Part shown: one piece after another, positions 15,350 to 23,582 of the stretch
Layout: every line of letters begins with the position of its first letter
Position numbering within the stretch: the first letter of the stretch is position 1
Origin: Teichococcus deserti
Lineage (GTDB): Bacteria > Pseudomonadota > Alphaproteobacteria > Acetobacterales > Acetobacteraceae
Length of the DNA stretch: 51,623 nt
Reading direction: 5' to 3'
Assembly (NCBI RefSeq): GCF_001982615.1
Contig: NZ_MLCO01000066.1
Span: forward strand, 1 to 51,623
Made by a program: the position numbers and the translations under genes
The notes under the pieces: generated by a model
What the model saw: the letters and a program-made list of their open reading frames with translations, nothing else
Databases searched by the model: none
What the model was told of the DNA's origin: nothing

Positions 15350-16611
15350 TGCGCCACGTCGCCGTCATCGGCGCCGGCATCGAGGGCGCCGCCAGCGCCC
15401 TCGAGCTGCTGCGCGCAGGGCACCAAGTGACCCTGCTCGACCCCGGCGAGCCGGGCGCCGACCAGGCGGCAAGCTTCGGCAATGCCGGCTGGCTTTCCAC
15501 CATGTCGGTCATCCCGCCCAGCGGCCCGGGGCTGTGGAAGCAGGTCCCCGGCTTCCTGCGCGACCCGCTTGGGCCGCTGGCCATCCGCTGGTCCTACTTC
15601 CCCCGCGTCCTGCCCTGGCTGACCCGCTATCTCCTCGCGGGCTGGACCGAGCAGCGCGTGCTGAAGATCGCGCAGAACCTGCGCCCGCTGCTCAAGGATT
15701 CGCCGCAGCTGCACGCGACCCTCGCCGCCGAGGCCGGCGTTGCCCACCTGATCGAGCATCGCGGCCTGATGCACGCCTACCCCTCCCGCGCCGCCTTCGA
15801 GAAGGAAGCGATGGGGTGGCGCATTCGGAAACAGGTCGGCATCTCATGGACCGAGCTGGACGCCGAGGCGCTGCACGCCCTTGAGCCGCATCTCGACCCC
15901 TCCTACAAGTTCGGCATCCTGATCGAGGAAGCCGGCCGCTGCCTCGACCCCGGCCGCTATGTCGCCGCCCTCGTCGCCCAGGCCGAGCGCCAGGGCGCCA
16001 CCCGCCGCCGCATCGCCGCGACCGGCTTCAAGGTCCATGCGCAAAGGCTGCAGGCGGTGGAGCTGGCCGATGGCACCACGCTCGCTTGCGACGCCGCGGT
16101 GATCTGCGCCGGCGCCCGCTCCAAGCCGCTGGCCGAGCGCGTCGGCGACTTCGTCCCGCTGGAGACCGAGCGCGGCTACCACGTCATGTTCCATGGCGCC
16201 AACGCCCTGCCCCGGCATTCGATCAACCTGTCGGCCGCCAAGATGGTGGTGAACCCGATGCAGGACGGGCTGCGCGCCGCCGGCCAGGTGGAGATTGCCG
16301 GGCTCGAGGCCGCGCCCAACTGGAAGCGCGCCGAAATCCTGCGCGACCATTTGCAGAAAAGCTTCCCCGGCCTGCCGAACCCCTATCCGGCGGATCGCGT
16401 CACCACCTGGCTCGGCCACCGGCCCAGCATGCCGGACGGCATGCCCTGCCTGGGCCCGGCCAGCGCCACGCCGGATGTCGTCCTTGCCTTCGGCCATGGC
16501 CATGTCGGCCTGGTCGCCGGCGCCCGCACCGGGCGGATCGTCGCGCAGCTGGTCTCCGGCCAGCCGACCGAGATCGCCATCGACGCCTTTTCCCCGCGCC
16601 GCTTCCGCTGA
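15349..16611 (+). CDS. FAD-dependent D-amino-acid dehydrogenase (DadA-like, DAO family)
   Basis: A 420-residue flavoenzyme. The N-terminal dinucleotide-binding motif is VAVIGAGIEGAASALELLRAGHQVTLLD. ASFGNAGWLS, which is typical of DadA-type D-amino-acid dehydrogenases, and the C-terminal FAD-contacting motif FGHGHVGLVAGARTGR are also present. These enzymes oxidise amino acids to 2-imino acids and pass electrons to the respiratory chain rather than to oxygen. The start codon shares a base with the ridA stop. With RidA upstream and a racemase-family enzyme downstream, a D-amino acid (or another cyclic or secondary amine acid such as proline-like compounds) is the likely substrate; its identity is not deducible. 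Confidence 0.87.
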   Translation: MRHVAVIGAGIEGAASALELLRAGHQVTLLDPGEPGADQAASFGNAGWLSTMSVIPPSGPGLWKQVPGFLRDPLGPLAIRWSYFPRVLPWLTRYLLAGWTEQRVLKIAQNLRPLLKDSPQLHATLAAEAGVAHLIEHRGLMHAYPSRAAFEKEAMGWRIRKQVGISWTELDAEALHALEPHLDPSYKFGILIEEAGRCLDPGRYVAALVAQAERQGATRRRIAATGFKVHAQRLQAVELADGTTLACDAAVICAGARSKPLAERVGDFVPLETERGYHVMFHGANALPRHSINLSAAKMVVNPMQDGLRAAGQVEIAGLEAAPNWKRAEILRDHLQKSFPGLPNPYPADRVTTWLGHRPSMPDGMPCLGPASATPDVVLAFGHGHVGLVAGARTGRIVAQLVSGQPTEIAIDAFSPRRFR

Positions 16612-16704
16612 GGCCGCGCGGGCACCGACCAATCCGACCGCGCGAAGCGGCGAGCACCAGACACGGATACTGAGGTCCATCTCCAGCAGAGGTTCAGGAT
16701 TTCC

Positions 16705-17739
16705 ATGACGCGACGTTTTCTCTCCTTGCTCGCCAGTTGCGCTGGCCTGGCGCTCGCCGCCTTCGCGACGCCGGCCGCGGCGCAATCCACGGGCTCTGCG
16801 ACGCTGGACGCCATCCGTGCCCGCGGCGCCCTGGTCTGCGGCACCTCGGCCGACCTGCCGGGCTTCGCCATGCTCGACCAGAAGGGCGAGTTCACCGGCC
16901 TCTACACCGATTTCTGCCGCGCCGTCGCCGCCGCCGCGCTGGGCGATGCCAGCAAGGTGCGCTTCGTGACCACCACCTATGCCAACCGGCTGACGGCGCT
17001 GCAGTCGGGCGAGATCGACATCCTCTCGTCCAACACCACCTGGACGCAGCCGCGCGAGGCGGCGCTCGGGCTGATGTTCACCGGCGTGCTGTTCTATGAC
17101 GGCCAGGGCTTCCTGGTGTCGAAAAAGCTGGGCGTGAAGTCGATCCGCGAGCTCGATGGCGCCAGCGTCTGCGTCCAGCCCGGCACGACGACCGAGAAGA
17201 ACCTGGCCGACTTCTTCCGCGCCAGCAACATGCGCCTCAACCCCGTCGTCATCGAGAGCGTCGAGGAGATCCGCAACGCCATGATCGCCGGGCGCTGCGA
17301 CGCCTTCACCGTCGGCACCTCGACGCTGGCGGCCTTCCGCGCCGGGCTCGGGGCGCGCGCCGACGACTTCGTGGTCCTGCCGGAGCTGATCAGCAAGGAG
17401 CCGCTGGGCCCCGTGGTGCGCAAGGGCGACGACCGTTTCTTCGACCTGGTGCGCTGGACGCAGTATGCCATGACGCTGGCCGAGGAATTCGGCATCGCCA
17501 GCAAGAACATCGCCCAGCGCATGGACGACCCGCAGCCCGACGTGCAGCGCCTGCTGGGCCGCGCCGGCGACTTCGGCAAGGACATGGGCGTCAACGCCGC
17601 CTGGGCCGCCAATATCATCCGCCAGGTCGGCAACTACGCCGAAATCTGGGACCGCAACGTGGCGCCGATGGGTCTGCCGCGCGGCCGCAACGCGCTCTAC
17701 ACCCAGGGCGGGCTGCATTACGCGCCCCCCATCCGCTGA
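16705..17739 (+). CDS. Amino-acid ABC transporter periplasmic binding protein (AapJ/BztA-like)
   Basis: A 344-residue family-3 solute-binding protein. A signal peptide (1-27, ending ATPAAAQ) is followed by TLDAIRARGALVCGTSADLPGFA, DFCRAVAAAALGD, the QSGEIDILSSNTTWT strand-loop and SVCVQPGTTTEKNLADFF. All match the general L-amino-acid binding proteins AapJ/BztA. No permease or ATPase genes are next to it, so it must borrow a transporter encoded elsewhere or act in signalling. AGGA lies just before the ATG. A 93-bp gap separates it from the FAD gene, with no terminator, so it is probably the same operon. Confidence 0.88.
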   Translation: MTRRFLSLLASCAGLALAAFATPAAAQSTGSATLDAIRARGALVCGTSADLPGFAMLDQKGEFTGLYTDFCRAVAAAALGDASKVRFVTTTYANRLTALQSGEIDILSSNTTWTQPREAALGLMFTGVLFYDGQGFLVSKKLGVKSIRELDGASVCVQPGTTTEKNLADFFRASNMRLNPVVIESVEEIRNAMIAGRCDAFTVGTSTLAAFRAGLGARADDFVVLPELISKEPLGPVVRKGDDRFFDLVRWTQYAMTLAEEFGIASKNIAQRMDDPQPDVQRLLGRAGDFGKDMGVNAAWAANIIRQVGNYAEIWDRNVAPMGLPRGRNALYTQGGLHYAPPIR

Positions 17740-17755
17740 GACTGGACCTGTGACG

Positions 17756-18493
17756 ATGCAGAACTCCCCGCGCCGCGGCATGGCCCGTGGCGGCAAGGCG
17801 ATCTATGGCGCGCCGCTCGGCATCCTGATGCTGGAGGCCCGCTTCCCGCGCATCGCCGGCGACATGGGCAACGGCACCACCTGGCCCTTCCCGGTGCTGT
17901 ACCGGGTGGTGCGCGGCGCCAGCCCGGAGAAGGTCGTCCTCAACGGCGCCAACGGCCTGCTGCAGGATTTTCTCGACGCCGCCAAGGACCTGGTCAGCCA
18001 GGGCGCCGAGGCGATCACCACGAACTGCGGTTTTCTTTCCCTGTTCCAGAAGGAGCTGGCGGCGCATGTCGGCGTGCCGGTGGCGACCAGCAGCATGATG
18101 CAGGTGCCCTGGGTGCAGTCGATGTTGCCGCCGGGCAAGCGGGTCGGGCTGCTGACCGTGTCGGGTTCCACCATGACCCCGCGCCACCTGGAGGCGGCGG
18201 GTGTGCCGCAGGACATCCCGATCGAGGGCACCGAGCGTGGCCAGGAGTTCTTCCGCGTCCTGATCAAGGCCGAGAAGGAGGACATGGATGTCGACCTGGC
18301 CGAGCAGGACATCCTGGAGGCCGGCAAGCGGCTGGTGGCGCGTCACCCCGAAGTTGGCGCGATCGTGCTCGAATGCACCAACATGCCGCCTTACGCGGCG
18401 GCCTTGCAGCGTGAGCTTGGGATACCGGTCTACGACATCTATTCGATGATCACGTATTTCCACGCCGGCATTCGCCCGCGCGATTTCGGATAG
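17756..18493 (+). CDS. Aspartate/glutamate racemase-family protein
   Basis: A 245-residue two-domain protein of the Asp/Glu/hydantoin racemase superfamily. It has the two symmetry-related catalytic cysteines: ITTNCGFLS (first half) and VLECTNMPPY (second half). The N-terminal IYGAPLGILMLEARFPR replaces the tighter racemase nucleotide-like loop, so it could also be a maleate-isomerase or decarboxylase relative. ATG 17756 is preferred over GTG 17750 because GGA lies 9 nt upstream of the ATG and only 3 nt upstream of the GTG. It is the last gene of the cassette and is followed directly by a hairpin. A role in feeding the D-isomer to the FAD dehydrogenase is inference. Confidence 0.85.
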   Translation: MQNSPRRGMARGGKAIYGAPLGILMLEARFPRIAGDMGNGTTWPFPVLYRVVRGASPEKVVLNGANGLLQDFLDAAKDLVSQGAEAITTNCGFLSLFQKELAAHVGVPVATSSMMQVPWVQSMLPPGKRVGLLTVSGSTMTPRHLEAAGVPQDIPIEGTERGQEFFRVLIKAEKEDMDVDLAEQDILEAGKRLVARHPEVGAIVLECTNMPPYAAALQRELGIPVYDIYSMITYFHAGIRPRDFG

Positions 18494-18545
18494 AAATAGA
18501 AGGGGGATTCGGGGGAATACTTTCCCCCGATCTTGCTTTCTTCTT
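18491..18545 (-). repeat. Dispersed hairpin repeat, copy B (terminator of the racemase operon)
   Basis: Its reverse complement matches copy A nearly block by block: AAGAAAGC, GGGGGAAAGTATTCCCCC, then CCCCCTTCTATTTCTA. The core stem CGGGGGAA / TTCCCCCG sits at about 18510-18529. On the + strand it is followed by ATCTTGCTTTCTTCTT, so it can terminate the racemase transcript. The element overlaps that gene's TAG. Confidence 0.75.
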
Positions 18546-18588
18546 GCCCTAGCGTAGCGCGCAGCTTTCCCGCTATGCTGGCGGAATC

Positions 18589-19902
18589 ATGCTCGAAATC
18601 GTCATCGTTGTGGCGCTGATTCTCCTGAACGGCATCTTTGCCTTGTCGGAGCTATCGGTGGTGTCGTCGCGTCCGCGGCGTTTGCAGATCCTGGCCGAGG
18701 AGGGTCGTCCGGGCGCCAAGGCCGCGCTCGCCTTGCTCGAGGAGCCGGGGCGCTTCCTCTCCACCGTGCAGATCGGCATCACGCTGGTCGGCATCCTGGC
18801 CGGCGCCTTTTCCGGCGAGGCGCTGGGTGGCCGCCTGACCGCCTGGCTGCAGGAGCAGGGCATGTCCCCTGGCCTGGCCGGCCCCCTGGGCTTCGGCCTG
18901 GTGATCGTCATCATCACCTATCTGTCCATCGTCATCGGCGAGCTGGTGCCGAAGCGCTTCGCGCTGCGCAGCCCGGAGACGCTGGCCTGCCTGGTCGCCC
19001 CGGGCATGCGGCTGCTGGCGCGCATCGGCACCCCGGTCGCCTGGCTGCTGGACGCCTCGGTCAAGCTGGTCTTCCGCCTGCTGGGCGTGGGGCCGGAGCA
19101 GGCCGCCGTGGTCACCGACGAGGAGATCCGCTCGGTCGTCGCCGAGGCCGAGGGCTCGGGCACCATCGAGGCCGCCGAGCGCCACCTGATCGCCGGTGTC
19201 ATGCGGCTGGGCGACCGCCCGGTGCGCGGCGTCATGACGCCCCGCACCGAGGTCGACTGGCTGGACCTGGCGGCCGGCGAGGAGCGCATCCGCGAGACGC
19301 TGATGACCACCCAGCATTCCCGCCTGCCGGTCGGCGAGGGCAGCACCGACGCCATGCTGGGCGTGGTGCAGACCCGCCAGCTGCTGGCCCAGGTGCTGGC
19401 CGGCCACAAGCTCGACGTCCGGCAGCATGTGCAGCCGGCCCCCGTCATCCCCGACACCGCCGATGCGCTGGACGCGCTGTCGGTGCTGCGCGAGGCCGCC
19501 GTGCCGATGGCGCTGGTGCATGACGAATACGGCCATTTCGAAGGCGTGGTCACCCCGGCCGACCTGCTGGAGACCATCGCCGGCGCCTTCCGTGCCGATG
19601 CCGACACCGACGAGCCCGCCGCCGTGCAGCGCGAGGACGGCTCCTGGCTGCTGGCCGGCTGGCTGGCCGCCGACGAAATGGCCGAGCACCTGTCGATCCG
19701 CCTGCCGCTGGAGCGCGACTATCAGACCCTGGCCGGCTATCTGCTGCAGGCCTTCGGGCGGCTGCCGCGCACCGGCGAGCATATCGAGCGCGACGAATGG
19801 CGCTTCGAGGTGGTCGACCTGGACGGGCACCGCATCGACAAGGTGCTGGCGCAGCCGGCCCAGGCCTCGATCGGGCTGCACCGGGTGGCGCGCGGCAGCT
19901 GA
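18589..19902 (+). CDS. CNNM/CorC-HlyC family membrane protein (DUF21-CBS-CorC)
   Basis: A 437-residue inner-membrane protein of the hemolysin C/CorC/CNNM group, linked to Mg/Co efflux or envelope resilience. The DUF21 transmembrane domain is about 1-185 (LNGIFALSELSVVSSRPRR, TYLSIVIGELVPKRFAL). A pair of CBS domains lies at about 210-335 (RGVMTPRTEVDWLDL; PMALVHDEYGHFEGVVTPADLLE). A C-terminal CorC_HlyC domain ends DLDGHRIDKVL. It starts shortly after the repeat-type terminator. No ribosome binding site is obvious. Its closest neighbours in function are the CorA gene and the carbonic anhydrase downstream, both opposite in strand. Confidence 0.92.
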   Translation: MLEIVIVVALILLNGIFALSELSVVSSRPRRLQILAEEGRPGAKAALALLEEPGRFLSTVQIGITLVGILAGAFSGEALGGRLTAWLQEQGMSPGLAGPLGFGLVIVIITYLSIVIGELVPKRFALRSPETLACLVAPGMRLLARIGTPVAWLLDASVKLVFRLLGVGPEQAAVVTDEEIRSVVAEAEGSGTIEAAERHLIAGVMRLGDRPVRGVMTPRTEVDWLDLAAGEERIRETLMTTQHSRLPVGEGSTDAMLGVVQTRQLLAQVLAGHKLDVRQHVQPAPVIPDTADALDALSVLREAAVPMALVHDEYGHFEGVVTPADLLETIAGAFRADADTDEPAAVQREDGSWLLAGWLAADEMAEHLSIRLPLERDYQTLAGYLLQAFGRLPRTGEHIERDEWRFEVVDLDGHRIDKVLAQPAQASIGLHRVARGS

Positions 19903-19915
19903 TCGTCCTGCAGGT

Positions 19916-19938
19916 CAGCCGGGCCGCCGGCCCGGCTG
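19916..19938. terminator. Hairpin between corC-like gene and carbonic anhydrase
   Basis: A perfect 10-bp stem (CAGCCGGGCC / GGCCCGGCTG) with a GCC loop lies between two convergent genes. No T run is present on either side, so it is a weak or factor-assisted terminator candidate. Confidence 0.5.
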
Positions 19939-19951
19939 GGGACGCCCCGGC

Positions 19952-20683
19952 TCAGACATCCTCGAACCAGGCGACGTCGCCATCATCGAGGTCGTAGCGG
20001 GCCGCCACCACCTTCACCCGCCCCTGCCCCAGCAGCCCCTGGATCACCGGGCTCTGGGTGCGCAGCCGCAGCGCGACGCGGCGGGCATTGGCGATGACCG
20101 CCTCGTCCAGCGCGATGGCGCCCGTGGGCTGCCGCACGGAGAGCACCGCCGGCAGGATCGGCTGCACCATTTCGCCGATCACCCCGGGGAAGCGGGCATT
20201 GTTCTGCACCACATCGAGCGCGGCGGCGACGGCGCCGCAATTCTCATGGCCCAGCACCACGATCAGCGGGCAGCCCAGCACGCCGACCCCGTACTCGATG
20301 CTGCCCAGCGCCGCGGTGTCCACCGTGTTGCCGGCGTTGCGGACGATGAACAGCTCGCCCAGGCCACGGCCGAAGAGCAGCTCGGGCGAGACCCGGCTGT
20401 CGGAGCAGCCGACCAGCACGCAGAAGGGCGCCTGGCCGCGCGCCAGCTCCACCCGGCGCTCGCGGCCGATGGCGGCGTGGTAGGGCGCCTCGGCGCGGAA
20501 CTCGTCATTGCCCTGCTTCAGCAGGGCCAGCGCCTGGTCCGGGGTCAGGGCGCTGTGCGGCACCGGGTCGGCGGCGCGGGCCAGGCCGGCCGAGGCGGCC
20601 AGCGCCAGCGCGCCGCCCAGCAGGGCGCGGCGGCCCTGGCGGGGGGCAAGGCCGCTGCAGCAGCGGCAGGGAGCGGCGGACAT
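19952..20683 (-). CDS. Beta-class carbonic anhydrase, exported
   Basis: Zinc enzyme interconverting CO2 and bicarbonate, 243 residues. Zn ligands and dyad are all present: Cys93-x-Asp95-x-Arg97 in GCSDSR, His146 and Cys149 in GHENCG. The N-terminus has a twin-arginine-like leader (QGRRALLGGALALAASAGLARA), placing the enzyme in the periplasm, less usual than the cytoplasmic form. An additional Cys-rich stretch (CRCC) precedes it. GGAGG lies 8 nt before the ATG. It is downstream of corA on the same strand with a 146-bp gap, so separate transcription is likely. Confidence 0.93.
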   Translation of the reverse strand: MSAAPCRCCSGLAPRQGRRALLGGALALAASAGLARAADPVPHSALTPDQALALLKQGNDEFRAEAPYHAAIGRERRVELARGQAPFCVLVGCSDSRVSPELLFGRGLGELFIVRNAGNTVDTAALGSIEYGVGVLGCPLIVVLGHENCGAVAAALDVVQNNARFPGVIGEMVQPILPAVLSVRQPTGAIALDEAVIANARRVALRLRTQSPVIQGLLGQGRVKVVAARYDLDDGDVAWFEDV

Positions 20684-20829
20684 GGGCAGGCCTCCGTCTT
20701 GGCCCCCGTGCCGGGGACCGCGGCAGGTTGCGCTGCCTCGCGGAGGGCGCGGCCACCCGCGCCTCCGCCCCGCCCGATAGCGAAAAGGGATCGGTTACGC
20801 AATGACAACGCGACTGTCTTCGCGGCGCC

Positions 20830-21846
20830 TCACAGCCAGCCCGCCTTCTTGAAGCGCCGGTAGAGGATGAGGATGGCGCCGCCGATGACGGCCAGCACGG
20901 CCGGATAGCCGTAGCGCCACTTCAGCTCCGGCATGTTCTCGAAGTTCATGCCGTAGAGGCCGGCGATGGCGGTGGGCACGGCCAGGATGGCGGCCCAGGC
21001 GGCCAGTTTCCGGGTGGTGTCGTTCTGCTGCATCTGGCCGATCATCAGCCCGGCCTCGAAGGCGAAGGCCAGGCTTTCGCGCAGCGCCGCGAACCACTCG
21101 ACCAGCCGCTGCATGCGGTCGGCATCCTCGCCGAAATAGGGCCGCGCCTGGGCGTCGATCGAGGGGCTTTCCACCCGCGACAGCCGCCGGCAGATCTCGG
21201 CCAGCGGCGAGATCGCATTGTGGATGCGCAGCAGGTCGCGCCGCATCCGGTACAGCCGGCGGATGTCGAGCTGGGTCGCGCCATGCAGCACCAGGCGCTG
21301 CTCCATCTGCTCGACGCCTTCTTCCATGGCGGCGGCGACGGCGACGAACTGGTCGGCCAGGAAGTCCAGCAGCTCGGTGGCGACGAAATCCGGGCCGCGG
21401 GCCAGCAGCTCCGGCGCCGCCTCCAGCCGCTCGCGCAGCGGCTTGTAGGCGCAGAGCGGCCCCCGCCGCAGGGTCAGCAGGAAGTCCTCGCCGATGATCA
21501 GGGTCAGCTCGCCGAATTGCGGCAGGTGGTCCTCGATGCCGATGGTGATGGCGGCGACCAGCATCATCCCTTCATATTCGATCACCTTGGGGCGGCGATG
21601 GGCGAAGGCCAGCTCCTCCACCACCTTGCGGTCCAGGCCGAGCTGGTCGGCCACCTGCTGCAGCAGCGCCGCATCCGGGTCGCGCATGCCGACCCAGGTC
21701 AGCATGCCGGGCTCGCCCAGCCGGCTGCCCAGCGCGTCCGGCGCCAGCTCCGCCAGGCGGTGGCCGGCGCGATAGGCGACGGCGGCGGTAATCCCCGGGG
21801 GAGGCAAGGGCGGCGGCACGACGGCGGGAGCGACGGGGAGATCCAT
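20830..21846 (-). CDS. CorA-family divalent cation transporter
   Basis: Inner-membrane channel of 338 residues. A long cytoplasmic N-terminal alpha/beta and helical funnel is followed by two C-terminal membrane helices. The CorA signature YGMNFENMPE lies between them, and the basic tail RRFKKAGWL ends the protein. The family moves Mg2+ (also Co2+ or Ni2+); the GMN motif followed by a Pro-Glu-containing loop fits either CorA or a ZntB-like zinc transporter. Start 21846 is chosen because the frame further upstream (to 21909) lacks protein-like composition, but the ribosome binding site is weak. Confidence 0.88.
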   Translation of the reverse strand: MDLPVAPAVVPPPLPPPGITAAVAYRAGHRLAELAPDALGSRLGEPGMLTWVGMRDPDAALLQQVADQLGLDRKVVEELAFAHRRPKVIEYEGMMLVAAITIGIEDHLPQFGELTLIIGEDFLLTLRRGPLCAYKPLRERLEAAPELLARGPDFVATELLDFLADQFVAVAAAMEEGVEQMEQRLVLHGATQLDIRRLYRMRRDLLRIHNAISPLAEICRRLSRVESPSIDAQARPYFGEDADRMQRLVEWFAALRESLAFAFEAGLMIGQMQQNDTTRKLAAWAAILAVPTAIAGLYGMNFENMPELKWRYGYPAVLAVIGGAILILYRRFKKAGWL

Positions 21847-22017
21847 GGGCGGCAGCCTGCTCGGGGGCGATGGGCCCGTGCCATGGCAGCGGCCGGCCCG
21901 GGCGGTCAACGCCGCGGCGATGACAGGGCTGCGGCATGGCGGCGAATTTAGCCGCGCCGATCACAATCTGCCCTGGAAGCGGCTTCGGCCATGGATTGGT
22001 CAGGGATCCCGGGCCAG

Positions 22018-22794
22018 ATGGGCGCCATGCCCCGCCGCCTGCTCGCCGCGCTCCCCCTGCTGGCCCTGTGCTTCGCGACACCCGCCCAGGCGCAAAGCGC
22101 CGAGGACTGGCCGCGCTGCACCCGCGCCATCGCCGCCGCCGAGCCCGGCTCCGGCGTGCCGCCCGGGCTGCTCGGCGCCATCGCCCTGGTCGAAAGCGGG
22201 CAGCGCAACCCCGCCACCGGCGCGCCGACCCCCTGGCCCTGGTCCTACAACGTCAATGGCGAAAGCCATTCGCCGCCGAGCAAGGCTGCGGCGGTGGCCG
22301 AGGTGGCGGCGCTGCAGGCGCGGGGCATCCGCTCGATCGATGTCGGCTGCATGCAGGTCAACCTGCTGCACCACCCGACCGCCTTCGCCAATCTGGAGGA
22401 GGCCTTCGACCCGCCGGCCAACCTTCGCTACGCCATCCGCTTCCTGAAGGAGCTGCAGGGGCGGACCGGCGACTGGGGCGCGGCCATCGCCCGCTACCAT
22501 TCCGGCGAGGCCGAGCGCGGCGCCGCCTATCAGCGCCGCGTCACCCTGGCGCGGATGGGGGCGGCCTGGAACAGCGGTGGCGGCGTGCCGCTTCCGGCCA
22601 ATCTGGCGCGCGACATCTGCGCCCCCGGCCTGACGCCGACGCTGCTGATCGGCGGCCGGGCGGAGGCGCGCCGCTTCATGACCGCCGAGGCCCGCCGCGC
22701 CGGGCGGCCGCCACCCTTCGTGCGCGCCGCGGCCGCGCGACCGCGGGTCGCCTGCCTGCGCCCGACCGGCCGCGGAACGGCGGTGCGGCGCTAG
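22018..22794 (+). CDS. Lytic transglycosylase with SLT domain
   Basis: A secreted peptidoglycan-cleaving enzyme of about 258 residues. The signal peptide is MPRRLLAALPLLALCFATPAQAQ. The SLT fold has the catalytic Glu in AIALVESGQ, a SYNVNGE strand, the DVGCMQVNLLHHP motif typical of VirB1-like transglycosylases, and the AIARYHSGEAERGAAYQRRV end. Three in-frame starts compete (21991, 22018, 22027); 22018 is chosen because AGGGA precedes it. The stop is only 4 bases from the convergent DUF6683 stop. It cuts beta-1,4 glycosidic bonds in the family; a role in wall turnover or machinery insertion is open. Confidence 0.85.
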   Translation: MGAMPRRLLAALPLLALCFATPAQAQSAEDWPRCTRAIAAAEPGSGVPPGLLGAIALVESGQRNPATGAPTPWPWSYNVNGESHSPPSKAAAVAEVAALQARGIRSIDVGCMQVNLLHHPTAFANLEEAFDPPANLRYAIRFLKELQGRTGDWGAAIARYHSGEAERGAAYQRRVTLARMGAAWNSGGGVPLPANLARDICAPGLTPTLLIGGRAEARRFMTAEARRAGRPPPFVRAAAARPRVACLRPTGRGTAVRR

Positions 22795-22798
22795 GTTT

Positions 22799-23515
22799 TC
22801 AGCGGGCGGCGAAGCCCGCCTCGGTCACCGCCAGGCGGCGAAGCTCCAGCCGGGCTTCGGCGCGGAAGCGGGTGGCGGCGGCCTCGGCCAGGCGGGCCAG
22901 GGCAGCCTGGTCATTGGCGTTGCGCGCGTTGACATAGGCCATGGCCTGCATGGTGCCGTTCAGGATCAGCACCTCGGCCATCTCCTGGCGCTGCGCCTCG
23001 GTCAGCCGCGGCGTGCCGGCGTTCCCGGCGATGATCCCGGCCAGCTGCGCCCGCACCGCCTGGGTCTGGGCGCGGCTGGTGTCGCCATGGCCGTTGGCGA
23101 TGATCCAGTTGATCAGGAAGTAGCTGGCCTGGGCGTCGACCAGGTCGCCGGCGCGCAGCCCGTCGCCGCCCCAGATCTTTCGCCACACACCGGGCAGGTC
23201 GGCCTGGCGCAGCTGGGCCTCCATCGCCGCGACATCGCTGGTGTTGTTCTGCCGGGCGACGAAGGCGGAGAATTGCCACATCACCCGCGCCGAGACGGCA
23301 GGGTCGGCGCGGTAGGTGGTGACGACATGCGGCACGGGCGCGGCGGGGGTGGCCCCCTCGCGGTCGCGGCGCTCGGCCTCGCGGCGCAGCGGCTCCAGCA
23401 TCAGGTTGGTCATGGCCATCTGCCCGGCCAGGCCCTCGAACATCGCCGTGCCCTGGGCAAGCGCGGGGGGCGCCAGCAGCATCGCCCCCAGGCCCAGCAT
23501 CGCCATCCGTCGCAT
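22799..23515 (-). CDS. Exported protein of the DUF6683 type
   Basis: A 238-residue protein with a clear signal peptide (MRRMAMLGLGAMLLAPPALAQ). The body resembles DUF6683: TYRADPAVSARVMWQF, an RQADLPGVWRKIWGGDGLRAGDLVDAQASYFLINWIIANG-like core, RLTEAQRQEMAEVLIL, and the terminal LxxLAVTEAGF. The function of that family is not known to me. GGAAGGAGG stands 6 nt before the ATG at 23515; the open frame to 23620 is not used. It overlaps no gene and is nearly head-on with the transglycosylase gene. It lies just downstream of the exporter on the same strand with a 67-bp gap. Confidence 0.7.
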   Translation of the reverse strand: MRRMAMLGLGAMLLAPPALAQGTAMFEGLAGQMAMTNLMLEPLRREAERRDREGATPAAPVPHVVTTYRADPAVSARVMWQFSAFVARQNNTSDVAAMEAQLRQADLPGVWRKIWGGDGLRAGDLVDAQASYFLINWIIANGHGDTSRAQTQAVRAQLAGIIAGNAGTPRLTEAQRQEMAEVLILNGTMQAMAYVNARNANDQAALARLAEAAATRFRAEARLELRRLAVTEAGFAAR

Positions 23516-23582
23516 CCGCGGCCTCCTTCCGATCGCGCGCCTCATCCTGCCGCGGAAGCGGGCGAAAGGAAGGCGCGCGGCA

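Noticed and set aside
15844-17796. 650-codon antisense open frame over the FAD and binding-protein genes
   Set aside because: Both genes beneath have clear family motifs; the antisense product has none.
18544-18579. TTGCCC and TATGCT as promoter of the CorC/HlyC gene
   Set aside because: The spacing is about 24 bp, too long for a sigma-70 promoter.
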